From the NCBI GenBank assembly GCA_910577045.1, contig CAJTLB010000003.1, positions 191,009 to 255,008 on the forward strand: DNA of 64,000 nt. The letters run 5' to 3'. The position numbers and the translations under genes were made by a program. The DNA is from an uncultured Lachnospiraceae bacterium. Its GTDB lineage: Bacteria > Bacillota > Clostridia > Lachnospirales > Lachnospiraceae. Below are positions 8,494-18,887 of this stretch, in pieces (position 1 is the stretch's first letter; each line of letters opens with the position of its first letter). Under the pieces are notes generated by a model. The model saw only the letters and a program-made list of their open reading frames with translations. It searched no databases and had not been told where the DNA came from.

Positions 8494-9399
8494 ATGGCAG
8501 CAGCTAATCCAAAAAATAAAATTAAAAGAAGCATAGGAGACCAGATTATACAGGTTCTTATTTATGTATTTGTCGGTGCCTTTGCTGTTTCTACTGTGCT
8601 TCCTTTCCTATATGTTGTGGCAGGTTCATTTGCGACAGAGCGTGAGCTGACAGAGAGGGCGTTCTTTGTTATACCACATGAATTTTCATTAAATGCGTAC
8701 CGTTATATTATTAATGATGGTGCTATTTTTAGAGGATTAAAAAATTCTCTTTTTGTAACAATAGTAGGTACATTAGTAAATATGGCATTTACAACTACTT
8801 TTGCATATCCATTGTCCAGAAGATATTTAAAGGGCAGAAATTTCTTTATGAATATGGTAATTGTAACAATGCTTTTCTCTGGCGGTATGATTCCAGGATA
8901 TTTATTAATTAGTGGCCTTGGTATGCTGGATAGTTATGCAGCACTTATTTTACCAGGGGCAATTAGTGTATTCAATATGGTTATTGTTAAAAACTTTTTC
9001 CAAGAGATTCCTACTGAATTGGAAGAAGCAGCTAAAATAGATGGTTGTTCTGATATTGGTATTTTCTTTAAAATAATCTTGCCATTATCAAAACCAGTGC
9101 TTGCTTCTATCTCTTTGTTCTATGCGGTAGGGCATTGGAATGATTACTTTAGTGCTATGTTATATATTAGAGATCCAAATAAAGAAGTAGTACAGATTGC
9201 GTTAAGGCGTATTGTATTGTTGGCAGGCGGGGCAAACCCAGATGGATCACCAATTGATTTTGGTGATTTTGGCGCACCACCAGAAAAGGCAGTAAAAATG
9301 GCAGCAACTATGGTTTCTACAGTGCCAATTTTGGTTGTTTATCCATTTGTACAGAAATACTTTACGCAAGGTGTTATGGTTGGAGCCGTAAAAGGTTAA
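8494..9399 (+). CDS. Sugar ABC transporter permease, YtcP family
   Basis: 301 residues with six membrane segments and the EAA loop EEAAKIDGCSDIGIFFKIIL. Beginning GDQIIQVLIYVFVGAFAVSTVLPFLYV is typical of the YtcP/CUT1 second permease. The ATG at 8494 has AAAGGAGAG upstream; an earlier in-frame codon inside the preceding gene was rejected. It forms the heterodimeric channel with the preceding LplB-type permease. Ends MVGAVKG, the usual C-terminus of the family. Confidence 0.93.
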   Translation: MAAANPKNKIKRSIGDQIIQVLIYVFVGAFAVSTVLPFLYVVAGSFATERELTERAFFVIPHEFSLNAYRYIINDGAIFRGLKNSLFVTIVGTLVNMAFTTTFAYPLSRRYLKGRNFFMNMVIVTMLFSGGMIPGYLLISGLGMLDSYAALILPGAISVFNMVIVKNFFQEIPTELEEAAKIDGCSDIGIFFKIILPLSKPVLASISLFYAVGHWNDYFSAMLYIRDPNKEVVQIALRRIVLLAGGANPDGSPIDFGDFGAPPEKAVKMAATMVSTVPILVVYPFVQKYFTQGVMVGAVKG

Positions 9400-9441
9400 A
9401 ACATATAGTTTATTTATTGAAAACTAAGGGAGGTAAAAACT

Positions 9442-11079
9442 ATGAAAAAAACAAAGAAAATTACAGCATTAATGCTGACTGCAGCAATTGCTGCAGGCTC
9501 ACTGGCAGGCTGTGGTGGCGGTGGTAATTCTACAACCCCAACAACTACAGCAGCAAATAGCCCAACAACTACAGCATCAAGTAATACTCCAACAACTACA
9601 GCAGCAAAAGATGACAATAAGCCGGCTGAAATGCCTAAGATTACATTCCAAGCTATTGACCATCAGGGTGGTTTCTTCTCTACAGGTAATGCAGAAGGAC
9701 ACGAAGAAGTACTTCAGAGAGTAAAAGATTATACAGGAATTGATGTAGAATATATTCCAGTAGCAAATGACAGCTTAGAGGAAATCGTTGGTGTTACTTT
9801 GTTGGATACCAAGAACCTGCCTATGATTATGTCATGGGGTGGAAATTTGAATGCTACTATTATTAGTGCAGCTAAGGCGGGAGCATTCTGGAACTTAGAG
9901 GACTATATTTTTGATGCAGAAAAATATCCAAACCTTTCTAAAGCAAACAAGGATGTATTAAAGCAGATTACTGTAGATGGGCATATTATTGGCTTATACC
10001 GTGCAAGGCCAATTGGAAGAAATGGTCTTGGATACCGTTATGACTGGGCTGACAAGCTTGGTTTAAGTGCACCAGAAACAGTAGATGATGTTTACAATAT
10101 GGCAAAAGCATTTACAGAGCAAGATCCAGACGGTGATGGACAGAAGAATACTTATGGTTTCTGCTTATGTAAATATACTGGCCCTATTGATATTATCCAA
10201 ACATGGTTTGGCGCAGGCAATGGCTGGGTAGAAAAAGATGGACAGTTAATTCCTTCTCATATGACAGATGAATATTGGGAAGGCGTAAATTATGTAAAGA
10301 AGATGTATGATGAAGGATTGGTATATTCTGACTGGGCTATCCGTGATACAAATACATGGGCTGATGGTGTAAAGAATGGTGAGTGTGGTTTATACCTTGA
10401 CGTTTTAGATGGTTCTAGAAGAATTTGGGATTACTTTGTAAATACTCCTATTCCTTCTGTAAATGGAGATGAAACAGCATCTATGGCATTAGTTGGTGCT
10501 ATTGCAAAGGAAAAAGGCGGAAAGCCAGTTACTATGGCTACTTCAGGTATGAATGGTTTCTTTATGATTACTAAGGGTGCAAAGACAGAAGCTGATTTAG
10601 AGGCATGTTTAACATACCTTGATAAGATGTGTGATGATGAGATGTTGACTCTGGCTGATCATGGTTTAGAGGGAATTGGCTATGAAATGCAAGATGGATA
10701 TTTAGTTGATATTAATACAACTTGGACTCCAGCTCAGAAGCCACATACTGGATTAAACCAGACTGTATGTTATATTCCAAATGAAGCAGCTCTTGATCCA
10801 GTTGTAAAGAAGTCTCCTCAGGCTTTAGTAGAAGCTGAAGTAAAAACAAAGAATGTAGAAAATGCAGTATTTAACCCAGCAGTAGGATATCTTGCAGGTT
10901 CTGATACTTACGCATTAAATGGTGCTACACTGGATGCTGCATTAAAGGATGCAAGAACACAGTATATCTGTGGTGAAATTGATGAAGCAGGATTCCGTGC
11001 TGCTATGGATACATGGCTTGCACAGGGCGGACAAAAGATTATAGATGAAATAAACGCATTATATCAGGCAGATAAGTAA
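9442..11079 (+). CDS. Extracellular solute-binding lipoprotein for sugar ABC importer
   Basis: 545 residues with a lipoprotein signal: MKKTKKITAL, a hydrophobic stretch, then lipobox LAGC (Cys about residue 23). A Thr/Ala/Pro-rich linker of about 30 residues built from near-repeated TTTA units follows, then a type 1 solute-binding domain (ITFQAIDHQGG onwards; FGAGNGWVEKDG is characteristic of LplA-like proteins). It would be anchored outside the membrane and deliver oligosaccharide to the two permeases. A GGGAGG site lies upstream. A terminator-like hairpin follows at 11159, which would favour higher expression of this gene than of the enzymes. Confidence 0.92.
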   Translation: MKKTKKITALMLTAAIAAGSLAGCGGGGNSTTPTTTAANSPTTTASSNTPTTTAAKDDNKPAEMPKITFQAIDHQGGFFSTGNAEGHEEVLQRVKDYTGIDVEYIPVANDSLEEIVGVTLLDTKNLPMIMSWGGNLNATIISAAKAGAFWNLEDYIFDAEKYPNLSKANKDVLKQITVDGHIIGLYRARPIGRNGLGYRYDWADKLGLSAPETVDDVYNMAKAFTEQDPDGDGQKNTYGFCLCKYTGPIDIIQTWFGAGNGWVEKDGQLIPSHMTDEYWEGVNYVKKMYDEGLVYSDWAIRDTNTWADGVKNGECGLYLDVLDGSRRIWDYFVNTPIPSVNGDETASMALVGAIAKEKGGKPVTMATSGMNGFFMITKGAKTEADLEACLTYLDKMCDDEMLTLADHGLEGIGYEMQDGYLVDINTTWTPAQKPHTGLNQTVCYIPNEAALDPVVKKSPQALVEAEVKTKNVENAVFNPAVGYLAGSDTYALNGATLDAALKDARTQYICGEIDEAGFRAAMDTWLAQGGQKIIDEINALYQADK

Positions 11080-11158
11080 GTACCAGAAAATACTAAGATA
11101 ATACATTGTACATTTTTGGGTAATGCAATAAAATAAGGAATGTAAGCTTTACTATCGG

Positions 11159-11187
11159 GGGCTGTTGCAGTTAAGCTGCGACAGCCC
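11159..11187 (+). terminator. Hairpin after binding-protein gene
   Basis: A 12-bp stem GGGCTGTTGCAG/CTGCGACAGCCC (one G-T pair) with a 5-base loop. The following T tract is poor, so it may be a leaky terminator or mRNA-stabilising hairpin that sets the binding protein above the downstream enzymes. Confidence 0.55.
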
Positions 11188-11255
11188 TTCTGTGTTATCG
11201 TGCTGCGGCACAGTATCGGTAGGTTAGGTATCGTAGCACAGAAAAGAGGAAAAAG

Positions 11256-14200
11256 ATGAACTGGAAACAAGAATGGGAACAGCCCACTATGCGCCAGCGA
11301 ATCAAGCCTTTCTGGTTTTGGAATGGCGATATGAACGAGGGAGAAATTGACCATCAGCTTAGGGAAATGAAGGAACAAGGTTTGGGGGGCGCTTTTATTT
11401 GTGCCAGGCAAGGGCAGACGGTGCCTTACTTAAACCAGAGGTGGTTTGACAAAATTGCTTTTGCTTGTAAAAAAGCAAGGGAATATGGGTTAGAAGTATG
11501 GTTGTATGATGAATATCCATATCCAAGTGGAGTAAGTGGCGGGGAAGTATTATTGCGCCATCCAGAAGCAGGGCATACAACATTAAGTATCCAAACCTTT
11601 GAAGAGGAAGGTGGAAAGGATATAGAACGTTTACTTGGTTGGACAAGGGTTATGTATGCAAAGGCTATACCAAAGTGTTTAGATGGGAGCTTGGATTGGG
11701 AAAATGCAGTTGATTTGGCAGATAATATTGGTGTATTACAACCACAAGAAATTTATCAACAAACAGGCTTAACCGCATATAATAAAAAGCGTTTCTTTTC
11801 TTATGAGCCAACACATGTTTTAAATAAAAAGCTTCCAGAGGGCAAATGGAAAATAGTAGTATGTGGAAGCAAGAGATTATCTGATTTTAAATATTATGGA
11901 AATTATTTTGATCCTTGTAATAGAGAGGCAGTAAAGACTTTTCTTGAAACTACCCACGAAAAGTATCAAAAAACATTAGGCGATGAGATGGGGAAAAGTG
12001 TATATGGCATGTTCTCAGACGAGGTAGGTTTTTTAGGGATATTGCCATGGTCAGAACAGCTTCCTCCTTATTTTAAACAGAAATATGGGTATGACATTTG
12101 TACTGTTTTGGCAGCAATCCAAGATAACACATATCCAGATGCAGCAAAAATCCGTTATGAGTATTATCAGGCATTACATGAATTATTCCGGGAGAATTAC
12201 CATAAACAGACATCAGATTGGTGTAAGGAACACAATATTCTCTATGCAACAGAAGTGCCTTCTATGCGCCGATCTACACAGATTTATTCTACGGTGCCAG
12301 GCGGTGACTGTGCCCATGAAAAGTTAGGGTATTCGCTTGATGAAACCTATGAAAAAGATCTTTTGCATTATAGAAGCTGTGCCATGGGCGTAAGTTCTGT
12401 AGCCAGGCAGATGGGAAGAGATTACGCTATGATAGAGAGTTTCCATAGTGTTGGCTGGTCAATGACATTGCAAGATGCAAAGTGGATGCTGGATTTGTTG
12501 GCTTCTATGGGGATTAATTTTTATAATGTACACGCGTTTTATTATACGATAGATTCTATTACAAAACATGATGCGCCGCCTTCCCAGTTTTTGCAGAACC
12601 CGTATTGGAAACATTATCATTTATTGGCGGATTATGCAGGCAGGTTAAGTGCATGGATTAGTAATACAGAATCTACAAACCATATTGCCGTATTAGATCC
12701 AGTGGTATCTTATTGGACTCATTTAGGGAGCCCATTCCATAAGTTTAGTTATGCAGGGAAAGATGATAAAGAAAAGCTGGAGCTTGAGACATTAAAGGCT
12801 GACTGGATGTATATCATTAAGGAACTTCGGTATGCCCATATTGGTACGGATTTACTAGACAGCGAGATTCTTGCAATGGCTGAAATTGTAGATGGCAAAA
12901 TGAAAATTGGCAAAGCAGAATATGACACATTACTGCTTACCCCAAATACAGCAGTAGAAAGTATAACGACAGAAAAAATACAAGAATTTATACGCTCTGG
13001 CGGGCATGTTATTGCCTTTGGGCTATTGCCATATGAAGTAGTGGATAAAGATATCCAACCAGAAAAGACATGGAAAGAAATGTTTGGCATAGAGAATCCT
13101 ATAAAAACAAAATATTGGGGAAAAGGAAATGGGATTGAAATAATTAAACATGGGAATACTGCATTTGTTTCTTCTAATGGCTGTATAAAAGAGGCAGGGA
13201 ACCCAGAAGAATGGATTTCACTTGTAGAAGAAATAGCAGAAACACCAGTAAAGGTAAAAATAGCAGAAAAAGACAAAAAAAGTGTATTTTCTTCTATCCG
13301 TAGGGGAGAAAATGGTGAATTATATATAATGGTTGGTAATTATGAGAAGAATTATGTCAATCTTTCAGTAGAATTAAAAGAGGGACAAAGTAGTGCATGG
13401 TGTATGGACTTTGAAAATGCAAAAGAAACAGCACTTGTGATGGAAAAACAATGTGTAAAGGTAATGTTGGCTCCATTTGAAACAAAATTACTTCGGTTTG
13501 ACAAAAAAGAATCCCAAATTGAGGAAGGCATAGCAAAGAAAGAAATGCCAATTCTTGTAGTAGATACAAAAGAACCAATGGAAGTGTCTATAAAAGGGAA
13601 AAATGTTTACCGTATGGAACAGTATCAAATATCATTAGATAAAGAAAACTGGAAACAAACTACGGTGGAAACATTAATTGAAACTTGTGCCGCAACGAAA
13701 CTCCTTACAGGGGAAAATATGGTATACCAAAGTGAATTTGGCACGCCAAAATCGATCCATATCCAGTACCCTCTTTCCTTATATTATAAAACAGATGTGA
13801 ATATTCAAGTAATCCCAAAACAGGCAGGGCTTTTGTTAGATAATAGGAGCATTACTGGGGAGTATAAGATTTTTATAAACGGGCATGTGCTAGATAATAA
13901 GGCATTTGAGCCAACCTTTATTAATGACCAGAATAACCGTATCCAGGATATTACCAGTTTATTAAAGGAAGGGAAGAATGAGATTTTTGTAGAGGTAATT
14001 GCAAGCCATGACTGGGATGGAATCCGTGATCCACTCTTTATTGTAGGAGATTTTGGCGTAGAAAATGGATGTATTACTCAGATGCCAGAAAAGGCAAGAT
14101 TAGAGAAGAATTATATAAAAGGATTTCCTTATTACAGTGGTGATTTTGTATTTAAGGGAAGTTTTTCATCAGAGATAGAGGGAGAAGCAGAACTTAAGCT

Positions 14201-14411
14201 TAGTTGTTCGGATGAGTTGCATGACTGTATAGAAATAATAATGAATGGGGAAAACCTAGGAGTGAGGGCTTTTTCTCCAAATATATGGCATATAAAGCCA
14301 GGGATTTTGAAAAAAGAAAATAGTATAGAAATTGTTTATACAAATACATTAATCCATATGTTAGAAGGAAGTTATTTTGACTATGATTCTCATAAAACAG
14401 TAGTGATTTAA
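11256..14411 (+). CDS. Large cytoplasmic glycosidase, GH106-like (alpha-L-rhamnosidase type)
   Basis: 1051 residues with no signal peptide. The N-terminal motif KPFWFWNGDMNEGEIDHQL and the later LYDEYPYPSGVSGG are characteristic of GH106/GH2-like rhamnosidase proteins with a TIM barrel; VYGMFSDEVGF probably carries a catalytic acid, and the C-terminal 250 residues look like beta-sandwich (sugar-binding) domains (LKLSCSDELHDCIEIIMNGE). GH106 enzymes release L-rhamnose from rhamnogalacturonan fragments, which fits the PL26, PL11 and GH88 genes that follow. ATG at 11256 has GAGGA upstream. Assignment to GH106 rather than another unassigned clan member is by motif memory only. Confidence 0.7.
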   Translation: MNWKQEWEQPTMRQRIKPFWFWNGDMNEGEIDHQLREMKEQGLGGAFICARQGQTVPYLNQRWFDKIAFACKKAREYGLEVWLYDEYPYPSGVSGGEVLLRHPEAGHTTLSIQTFEEEGGKDIERLLGWTRVMYAKAIPKCLDGSLDWENAVDLADNIGVLQPQEIYQQTGLTAYNKKRFFSYEPTHVLNKKLPEGKWKIVVCGSKRLSDFKYYGNYFDPCNREAVKTFLETTHEKYQKTLGDEMGKSVYGMFSDEVGFLGILPWSEQLPPYFKQKYGYDICTVLAAIQDNTYPDAAKIRYEYYQALHELFRENYHKQTSDWCKEHNILYATEVPSMRRSTQIYSTVPGGDCAHEKLGYSLDETYEKDLLHYRSCAMGVSSVARQMGRDYAMIESFHSVGWSMTLQDAKWMLDLLASMGINFYNVHAFYYTIDSITKHDAPPSQFLQNPYWKHYHLLADYAGRLSAWISNTESTNHIAVLDPVVSYWTHLGSPFHKFSYAGKDDKEKLELETLKADWMYIIKELRYAHIGTDLLDSEILAMAEIVDGKMKIGKAEYDTLLLTPNTAVESITTEKIQEFIRSGGHVIAFGLLPYEVVDKDIQPEKTWKEMFGIENPIKTKYWGKGNGIEIIKHGNTAFVSSNGCIKEAGNPEEWISLVEEIAETPVKVKIAEKDKKSVFSSIRRGENGELYIMVGNYEKNYVNLSVELKEGQSSAWCMDFENAKETALVMEKQCVKVMLAPFETKLLRFDKKESQIEEGIAKKEMPILVVDTKEPMEVSIKGKNVYRMEQYQISLDKENWKQTTVETLIETCAATKLLTGENMVYQSEFGTPKSIHIQYPLSLYYKTDVNIQVIPKQAGLLLDNRSITGEYKIFINGHVLDNKAFEPTFINDQNNRIQDITSLLKEGKNEIFVEVIASHDWDGIRDPLFIVGDFGVENGCITQMPEKARLEKNYIKGFPYYSGDFVFKGSFSSEIEGEAELKLSCSDELHDCIEIIMNGENLGVRAFSPNIWHIKPGILKKENSIEIVYTNTLIHMLEGSYFDYDSHKTVVI

Positions 14412-14429
14412 AGAAAGTGGGGAGGAACT

Positions 14430-17078
14430 ATGAGCCAGACAATTCGGTTTACAAAGATGCCCAACCGATCCCAGCAAGGATATGTAACATGGGGGGCACC
14501 ATGGAAAAAAGGTAGTGTAAAAGATACAGCAAGTTATGCTTTAACAGATGAAACAGGGAATAAAATTCCTATACAAAGCAGTATTAGCGCGTATTGGCCA
14601 GATGGAAGCATAAAGTGGAGCAGGCATACAGCGAAATTGCCTAAGAATATATCTGCTGTTGTTTTAACAGCAGAAACAGGAATAGAGGAAAAAACAACAT
14701 TTGTAAGAGAGGAAAAGGAAAACTTCTTTGTAGAAGGCAGCCATGTCCATGCTATTATCCCAAAAACAGGGAATCATATTATAGAAAAACTTGTTACAAA
14801 GGAAAAGATAACAGCAGAATATGGTTGCCTAGTGGCAATTTTAGAAGAAAGAGGGAAAGAAGATAATTGTTTAGTAACAAAACAAGTTCCCTATATAGGC
14901 ATAATAAAGGAAGCAGAATTAGAGGAAAATGGATCAGAAAAAGCGGTTTTTTGTTTAAGGGGAGCCCATAAAAATGAAAATACAGGGCGGGAAGTATTGC
15001 CGTTTGCGCTTCGGTTAAGCTTTTATAGAGACAGCGAAAGTATCCATATTACACATTCTTTTTTATATGACGGAGATGAAAAAAAGGACTTTTTAAAAGG
15101 CTTGGGAATCCATTTTGCATGTCCATTAGAAGGCGAGCCATATAACCATCATGTAAAATTTGCTTTGGAGCATGGCTGCTTCCATGAAAGTATGAAAATG
15201 TTGCTGGCATGGCGCCCAAAAATACCAGCCGAATTATATGAAACACAAATAGCTGGCAAAAAACTAGAGCTTAGTTCTATGGATCAAGAGCTCCAAAATA
15301 ATGTAAAACAGGCATTTGGAAATATGCCGACATGGAGCAATTATCATATTTGCCAAGATAGTGCGGAGCATTTTTCAGTGAAAAAAAGAACAGGGCAAGA
15401 GGAGTGCTGTTATCTGGACTGTATACATGGGAACCGTGCTGTAGGGGCGGCTGCTGTAGCAGGGGAAGAAGGTGGAATAGCAGTAGCTTTGCGGGATTTC
15501 TGGCAGAAATATCCTTCAGGGATATGGATAGATCGGGTAGATACCGGATGTGCAGAAGTGACCGTATGGCTGTGGACACCGGAGGCAGAAGCTATGGATT
15601 ACCGCCATTATGATGTTACAGGCTATTCTCAATCCTATTATGAAGGATTTGACGAATTTGGGGCAGACCCACATGGCATTGGAAATACAAATGAGATAGA
15701 AATTATGGGATTTTCTGGCGATATTTTGCCTGACAAGGAACTGTTAGATTGGAACCAAGAAGTGCAAAAGCCAATGATATTACAAGCTTCTCCACAATAC
15801 TATCATAAGGTGGAGGCATTTGGAAGGTGGAGCCTGCCTTGTTTTGATACTCCATTTGCCCGTTTTGTAGAGGAGCAATTAGACAAAGCAGTAGAGTTTT
15901 ATAAAGAAGAAATTGATACAAGGGGATTTTATGGTTTTTATAATTATGGCGATGTAATGCACACCTATGATAAAGTACGGCATAATTGGAGATATGACAT
16001 GGGAGGCTATGCTTGGCAAAATACAGAATTAGTGCCAACACTTTGGCTTTGGTATGCTTACCTTAGGAGTGGGAGGGAAGATATTTTTACGCTTGCAGAG
16101 GCGATGAGCCGGCATTGTTCAGAAGTAGACACTTACCATCTTGGAAAATATAAGGGGATTGGTTCCCGCCATAATGTGCGCCATTGGGGCTGTCCTTGTA
16201 AGGAGGCACGTATTGGGATGGCAGGGCACCACCGTTTCTACTATTATTTAACAGGTGACGGCAGGTTAGGCGATGTATTTGAAGATGTAAAAGATGCAGA
16301 TTTTGCTTTGCTTACCATTGATCCTATGCGGATTTTTTATGAAAAAGAGAGTATGGTTTATCCTACTCATGCACGTTCTGGCCCAGATTGGTCTAGTTTC
16401 TGCTCTAACTGGATGACAGAATGGGAACGCCACCAAAATACGGTATATAGAGATAAAATTAAAATTGGCATTGAAGATTTAAAGAAAATGCCGCTGCAAT
16501 TAATTTCTGGATCGGATTTTGAATATAACCCAGAAAATAGCCATTTGCGCTATATTGGGGAACGTTCTACGGGTGGCTGCCATTTGCAGATTTGTATGGG
16601 TGCAGCACAGACATGGATAGAATTGTCTGGTTTATTAGAAGATCCAGAATGGACAAAGATGATTGCAGATTTTGGGCGCTTTTATTTGCTGCCGCCAGAG
16701 AAAAAGAAAACTGTGGCAGAAGGACTGTTTGGGAAACGCACTGCATCCTTCCCTTATATGGCAACTGCTATGACCGCTTTTGGGGCAGAATATTACCAAG
16801 ATGAGAATTTAGGGCATTGGTCGTGGTACTATTTAATAGATGAACTTTTAAAGGCTGGCGGGGAACAAGGCTTTACGCCACAATATCTAGAAAATACAGC
16901 GAACCAAAAGTTATTAAAGGAAATTCCTTGGATTTCTACAAACTTTACTTCACAATGGTGCTTAAATGCAATTATGGCGTTGGAAATGATAAAGGATTAT
17001 ATGCCAGAAACATTAGAGGATATAAAAAAGGAAGGTTTTTTAAAGGAATTAGAGTGTGAATCTCTTGTTAGAAAATAA
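14430..17078 (+). CDS. Exo-rhamnogalacturonan lyase family protein (PL26, YetA/PcRGLX-like)
   Basis: 882 residues. The start, QGYVTWGAPWKKGSVKD and the phrase YWPDGSIKWSRHTAKLP, match the RIFT-barrel N-terminal domain of PcRGLX/YetA proteins; the middle part, with GFYGFYNYGDVMHTYD and NVRHWGCPCKEARIGMAGHH, matches the (alpha/alpha) barrel of that family. PL26 exolyases cut unsaturated rhamnose-galacturonate units from the end of rhamnogalacturonan-I chains. No signal peptide is present, so it would work on imported oligomers. GGGGAGGAACT lies before the ATG, 18 bases after the previous gene. Confidence 0.85.
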   Translation: MSQTIRFTKMPNRSQQGYVTWGAPWKKGSVKDTASYALTDETGNKIPIQSSISAYWPDGSIKWSRHTAKLPKNISAVVLTAETGIEEKTTFVREEKENFFVEGSHVHAIIPKTGNHIIEKLVTKEKITAEYGCLVAILEERGKEDNCLVTKQVPYIGIIKEAELEENGSEKAVFCLRGAHKNENTGREVLPFALRLSFYRDSESIHITHSFLYDGDEKKDFLKGLGIHFACPLEGEPYNHHVKFALEHGCFHESMKMLLAWRPKIPAELYETQIAGKKLELSSMDQELQNNVKQAFGNMPTWSNYHICQDSAEHFSVKKRTGQEECCYLDCIHGNRAVGAAAVAGEEGGIAVALRDFWQKYPSGIWIDRVDTGCAEVTVWLWTPEAEAMDYRHYDVTGYSQSYYEGFDEFGADPHGIGNTNEIEIMGFSGDILPDKELLDWNQEVQKPMILQASPQYYHKVEAFGRWSLPCFDTPFARFVEEQLDKAVEFYKEEIDTRGFYGFYNYGDVMHTYDKVRHNWRYDMGGYAWQNTELVPTLWLWYAYLRSGREDIFTLAEAMSRHCSEVDTYHLGKYKGIGSRHNVRHWGCPCKEARIGMAGHHRFYYYLTGDGRLGDVFEDVKDADFALLTIDPMRIFYEKESMVYPTHARSGPDWSSFCSNWMTEWERHQNTVYRDKIKIGIEDLKKMPLQLISGSDFEYNPENSHLRYIGERSTGGCHLQICMGAAQTWIELSGLLEDPEWTKMIADFGRFYLLPPEKKKTVAEGLFGKRTASFPYMATAMTAFGAEYYQDENLGHWSWYYLIDELLKAGGEQGFTPQYLENTANQKLLKEIPWISTNFTSQWCLNAIMALEMIKDYMPETLEDIKKEGFLKELECESLVRK

Positions 17079-17120
17079 AGCGATAGAAAAATTTATTGGA
17101 AAAATGTATAAGGGAACCTA

Positions 17121-18887
17121 ATGAATAATGGGGAAATAGGGAAGAGTATGGCAAAATCAAAAAAAGAGTATGAGAAACTGTTGTTAGAAATGGCAGAACC
17201 ATTAAAAAGCCATTATTCCGAGGGCAAGGCAAGGCTTGACCTCGGAGTGACAGCAGCAGGATATGGGAATAAAATAGCTGGAATGGAGGGGTTTTCTAGG
17301 GTATTATGGGGAATGGTCCCATATTGGGCAGGCGGGGGCAAAGACGAAAGCTTAGTTTCTATTTACCAAGAAGGAATTAAGAATGGTACAGACCCAAAGC
17401 ATAAGGAATATTGGGGGCATCTACATGATAAAGATCAGAGGATGGTAGAGATGGCGGCATTAAGCCTTGGTATTCTTTTAACCCCAGAAAAATTGTGGGA
17501 ACCATTGCCAGAACAGGTAAAACAGAATTATGCAGCATGGTTAAATGAAATTAACCAATATAAATTAGTGGAAAATAACTGGCAGTTTTTTAATGTAATT
17601 ACAAACCTAGCTTTAAAAAGTGTAGGAATGGAATATAGTAAAACTTGTATGCAGCGTGCTATTGATTACTATGAGTCTTTTTATATTGGGAATGGCTGGT
17701 ATGGAGATGGGAAACGCCCTCAAAAAGATTATTATGTGCCGTTTGCAATCCATTTTTATTGCTTATTATATGTAAAGTTTATGCGCAAGGAAGATCCAGA
17801 CCGTTGTAAAATCTATGAAGGACGGGCAAAGGAGTTTGCTAAAACATTTCTTTACTGGTTTGATGATGAGGGAAAAGCACTTCCATATGGGCGTTCCCAA
17901 ACTTACCGTTTTGCACAGGTAGCATTTTTTAGCGCATGTGCCTTTGCAGAGGTGGAGGTATTTCCTCTTTCAGTAATAAAAGGAATGATTGAACGGCATT
18001 TGGATTATTGGCTTCGCCAGCCAATTTTTGACAATGGCCATATTTTAACGGTAGGGTATACATATCCAAACTTAAATATGTCAGAGACTTATAATGCAAC
18101 AGGCTCCCCTTATTGGGCATGGAAAACATTTTTATTCTTAGCTTTGCCTGCGTCCCATCCATTTTGGCAAGTAGAAGCAGCACCATTTCCTAATGTACAA
18201 AAAACACTTGCTATTCCAGAGTGTAATATGTTAATACAACATAGAAAAGGGGAAGTAACAGCCCTATGTGCAGGGCAGTACCCGGTAGTGGCACATATGC
18301 ACAGTGCAGAAAAATATGCAAAATTTGCTTATTCTTCTGTATTTGGGTTTTCTGTCCCACGTTCTTATGAAAAGCTGGCAGAAACCGCACCAGACTCTAT
18401 GCTTGCATTTTGTGCGCATGGAATGACCTACGTAAGGCGGAAATGTGAGGAATTTTATATAAAGGAATCTGAGGTCTATGCGCGTTGGATTCCAGTGGAA
18501 GGGATTGAGGTAGAAACTTGGCTGTACCCAACAGAAGAAGGCCATAGGAGGAAACATAAAATTACTAGCAGCCTTTCTTGTAAAGCATATGACTGTGGGT
18601 TTTCTTATCCTTCCCGGATGGAGGAAACAAAGAAAGAATCGAAAGATGGGCTTGCAGAAGTTTCTGATCAAAATGGGTTTAGTAAGGTGGTATTAAAAAA
18701 AGGATCAGGCATAGGCACTATAATTGGCGGGGTATCTAATGTTAATTTAATTTTTCCAAATGCGTGGATTCCAGCATTGGAATATGAGATTACGCCAGGT
18801 ATAATAGAAGTGGAATGTGATATTTTTGCAAAGCTTACAATAGAACATATTATTATAGGGAAAGGAGAATGTTATGGAGAAGCTTGA
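17121..18887 (+). CDS. DUF2264 family protein, probable glycosidase of the pectin locus
   Basis: 588 residues. The segments GFSRVLWGMVPYWAGG, ENNWQFFNVITNLALKSVGM and WYGDGKRPQKDYYVPFAIHFY are characteristic of DUF2264, an (alpha/alpha)6-barrel family found in pectin and glycan loci; related proteins have been placed in a glycoside hydrolase family acting on uronic acids (GH154, from memory). No signal peptide. The start at 17121 has AAGGGA upstream; a second in-frame ATG at 17148 with AGGGAAG is also possible. The end overlaps the GH88 gene by 14 bases, showing tight translational coupling, so it likely acts on the same oligosaccharides. Confidence 0.8.
   Translation: MNNGEIGKSMAKSKKEYEKLLLEMAEPLKSHYSEGKARLDLGVTAAGYGNKIAGMEGFSRVLWGMVPYWAGGGKDESLVSIYQEGIKNGTDPKHKEYWGHLHDKDQRMVEMAALSLGILLTPEKLWEPLPEQVKQNYAAWLNEINQYKLVENNWQFFNVITNLALKSVGMEYSKTCMQRAIDYYESFYIGNGWYGDGKRPQKDYYVPFAIHFYCLLYVKFMRKEDPDRCKIYEGRAKEFAKTFLYWFDDEGKALPYGRSQTYRFAQVAFFSACAFAEVEVFPLSVIKGMIERHLDYWLRQPIFDNGHILTVGYTYPNLNMSETYNATGSPYWAWKTFLFLALPASHPFWQVEAAPFPNVQKTLAIPECNMLIQHRKGEVTALCAGQYPVVAHMHSAEKYAKFAYSSVFGFSVPRSYEKLAETAPDSMLAFCAHGMTYVRRKCEEFYIKESEVYARWIPVEGIEVETWLYPTEEGHRRKHKITSSLSCKAYDCGFSYPSRMEETKKESKDGLAEVSDQNGFSKVVLKKGSGIGTIIGGVSNVNLIFPNAWIPALEYEITPGIIEVECDIFAKLTIEHIIIGKGECYGEA

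Noticed and set aside
9488..9724. Gln-rich 78-residue ORF inside the binding-protein gene
   Set aside because: It is a frame shadow of the Thr/Ala-rich linker; no ribosome site and no family.
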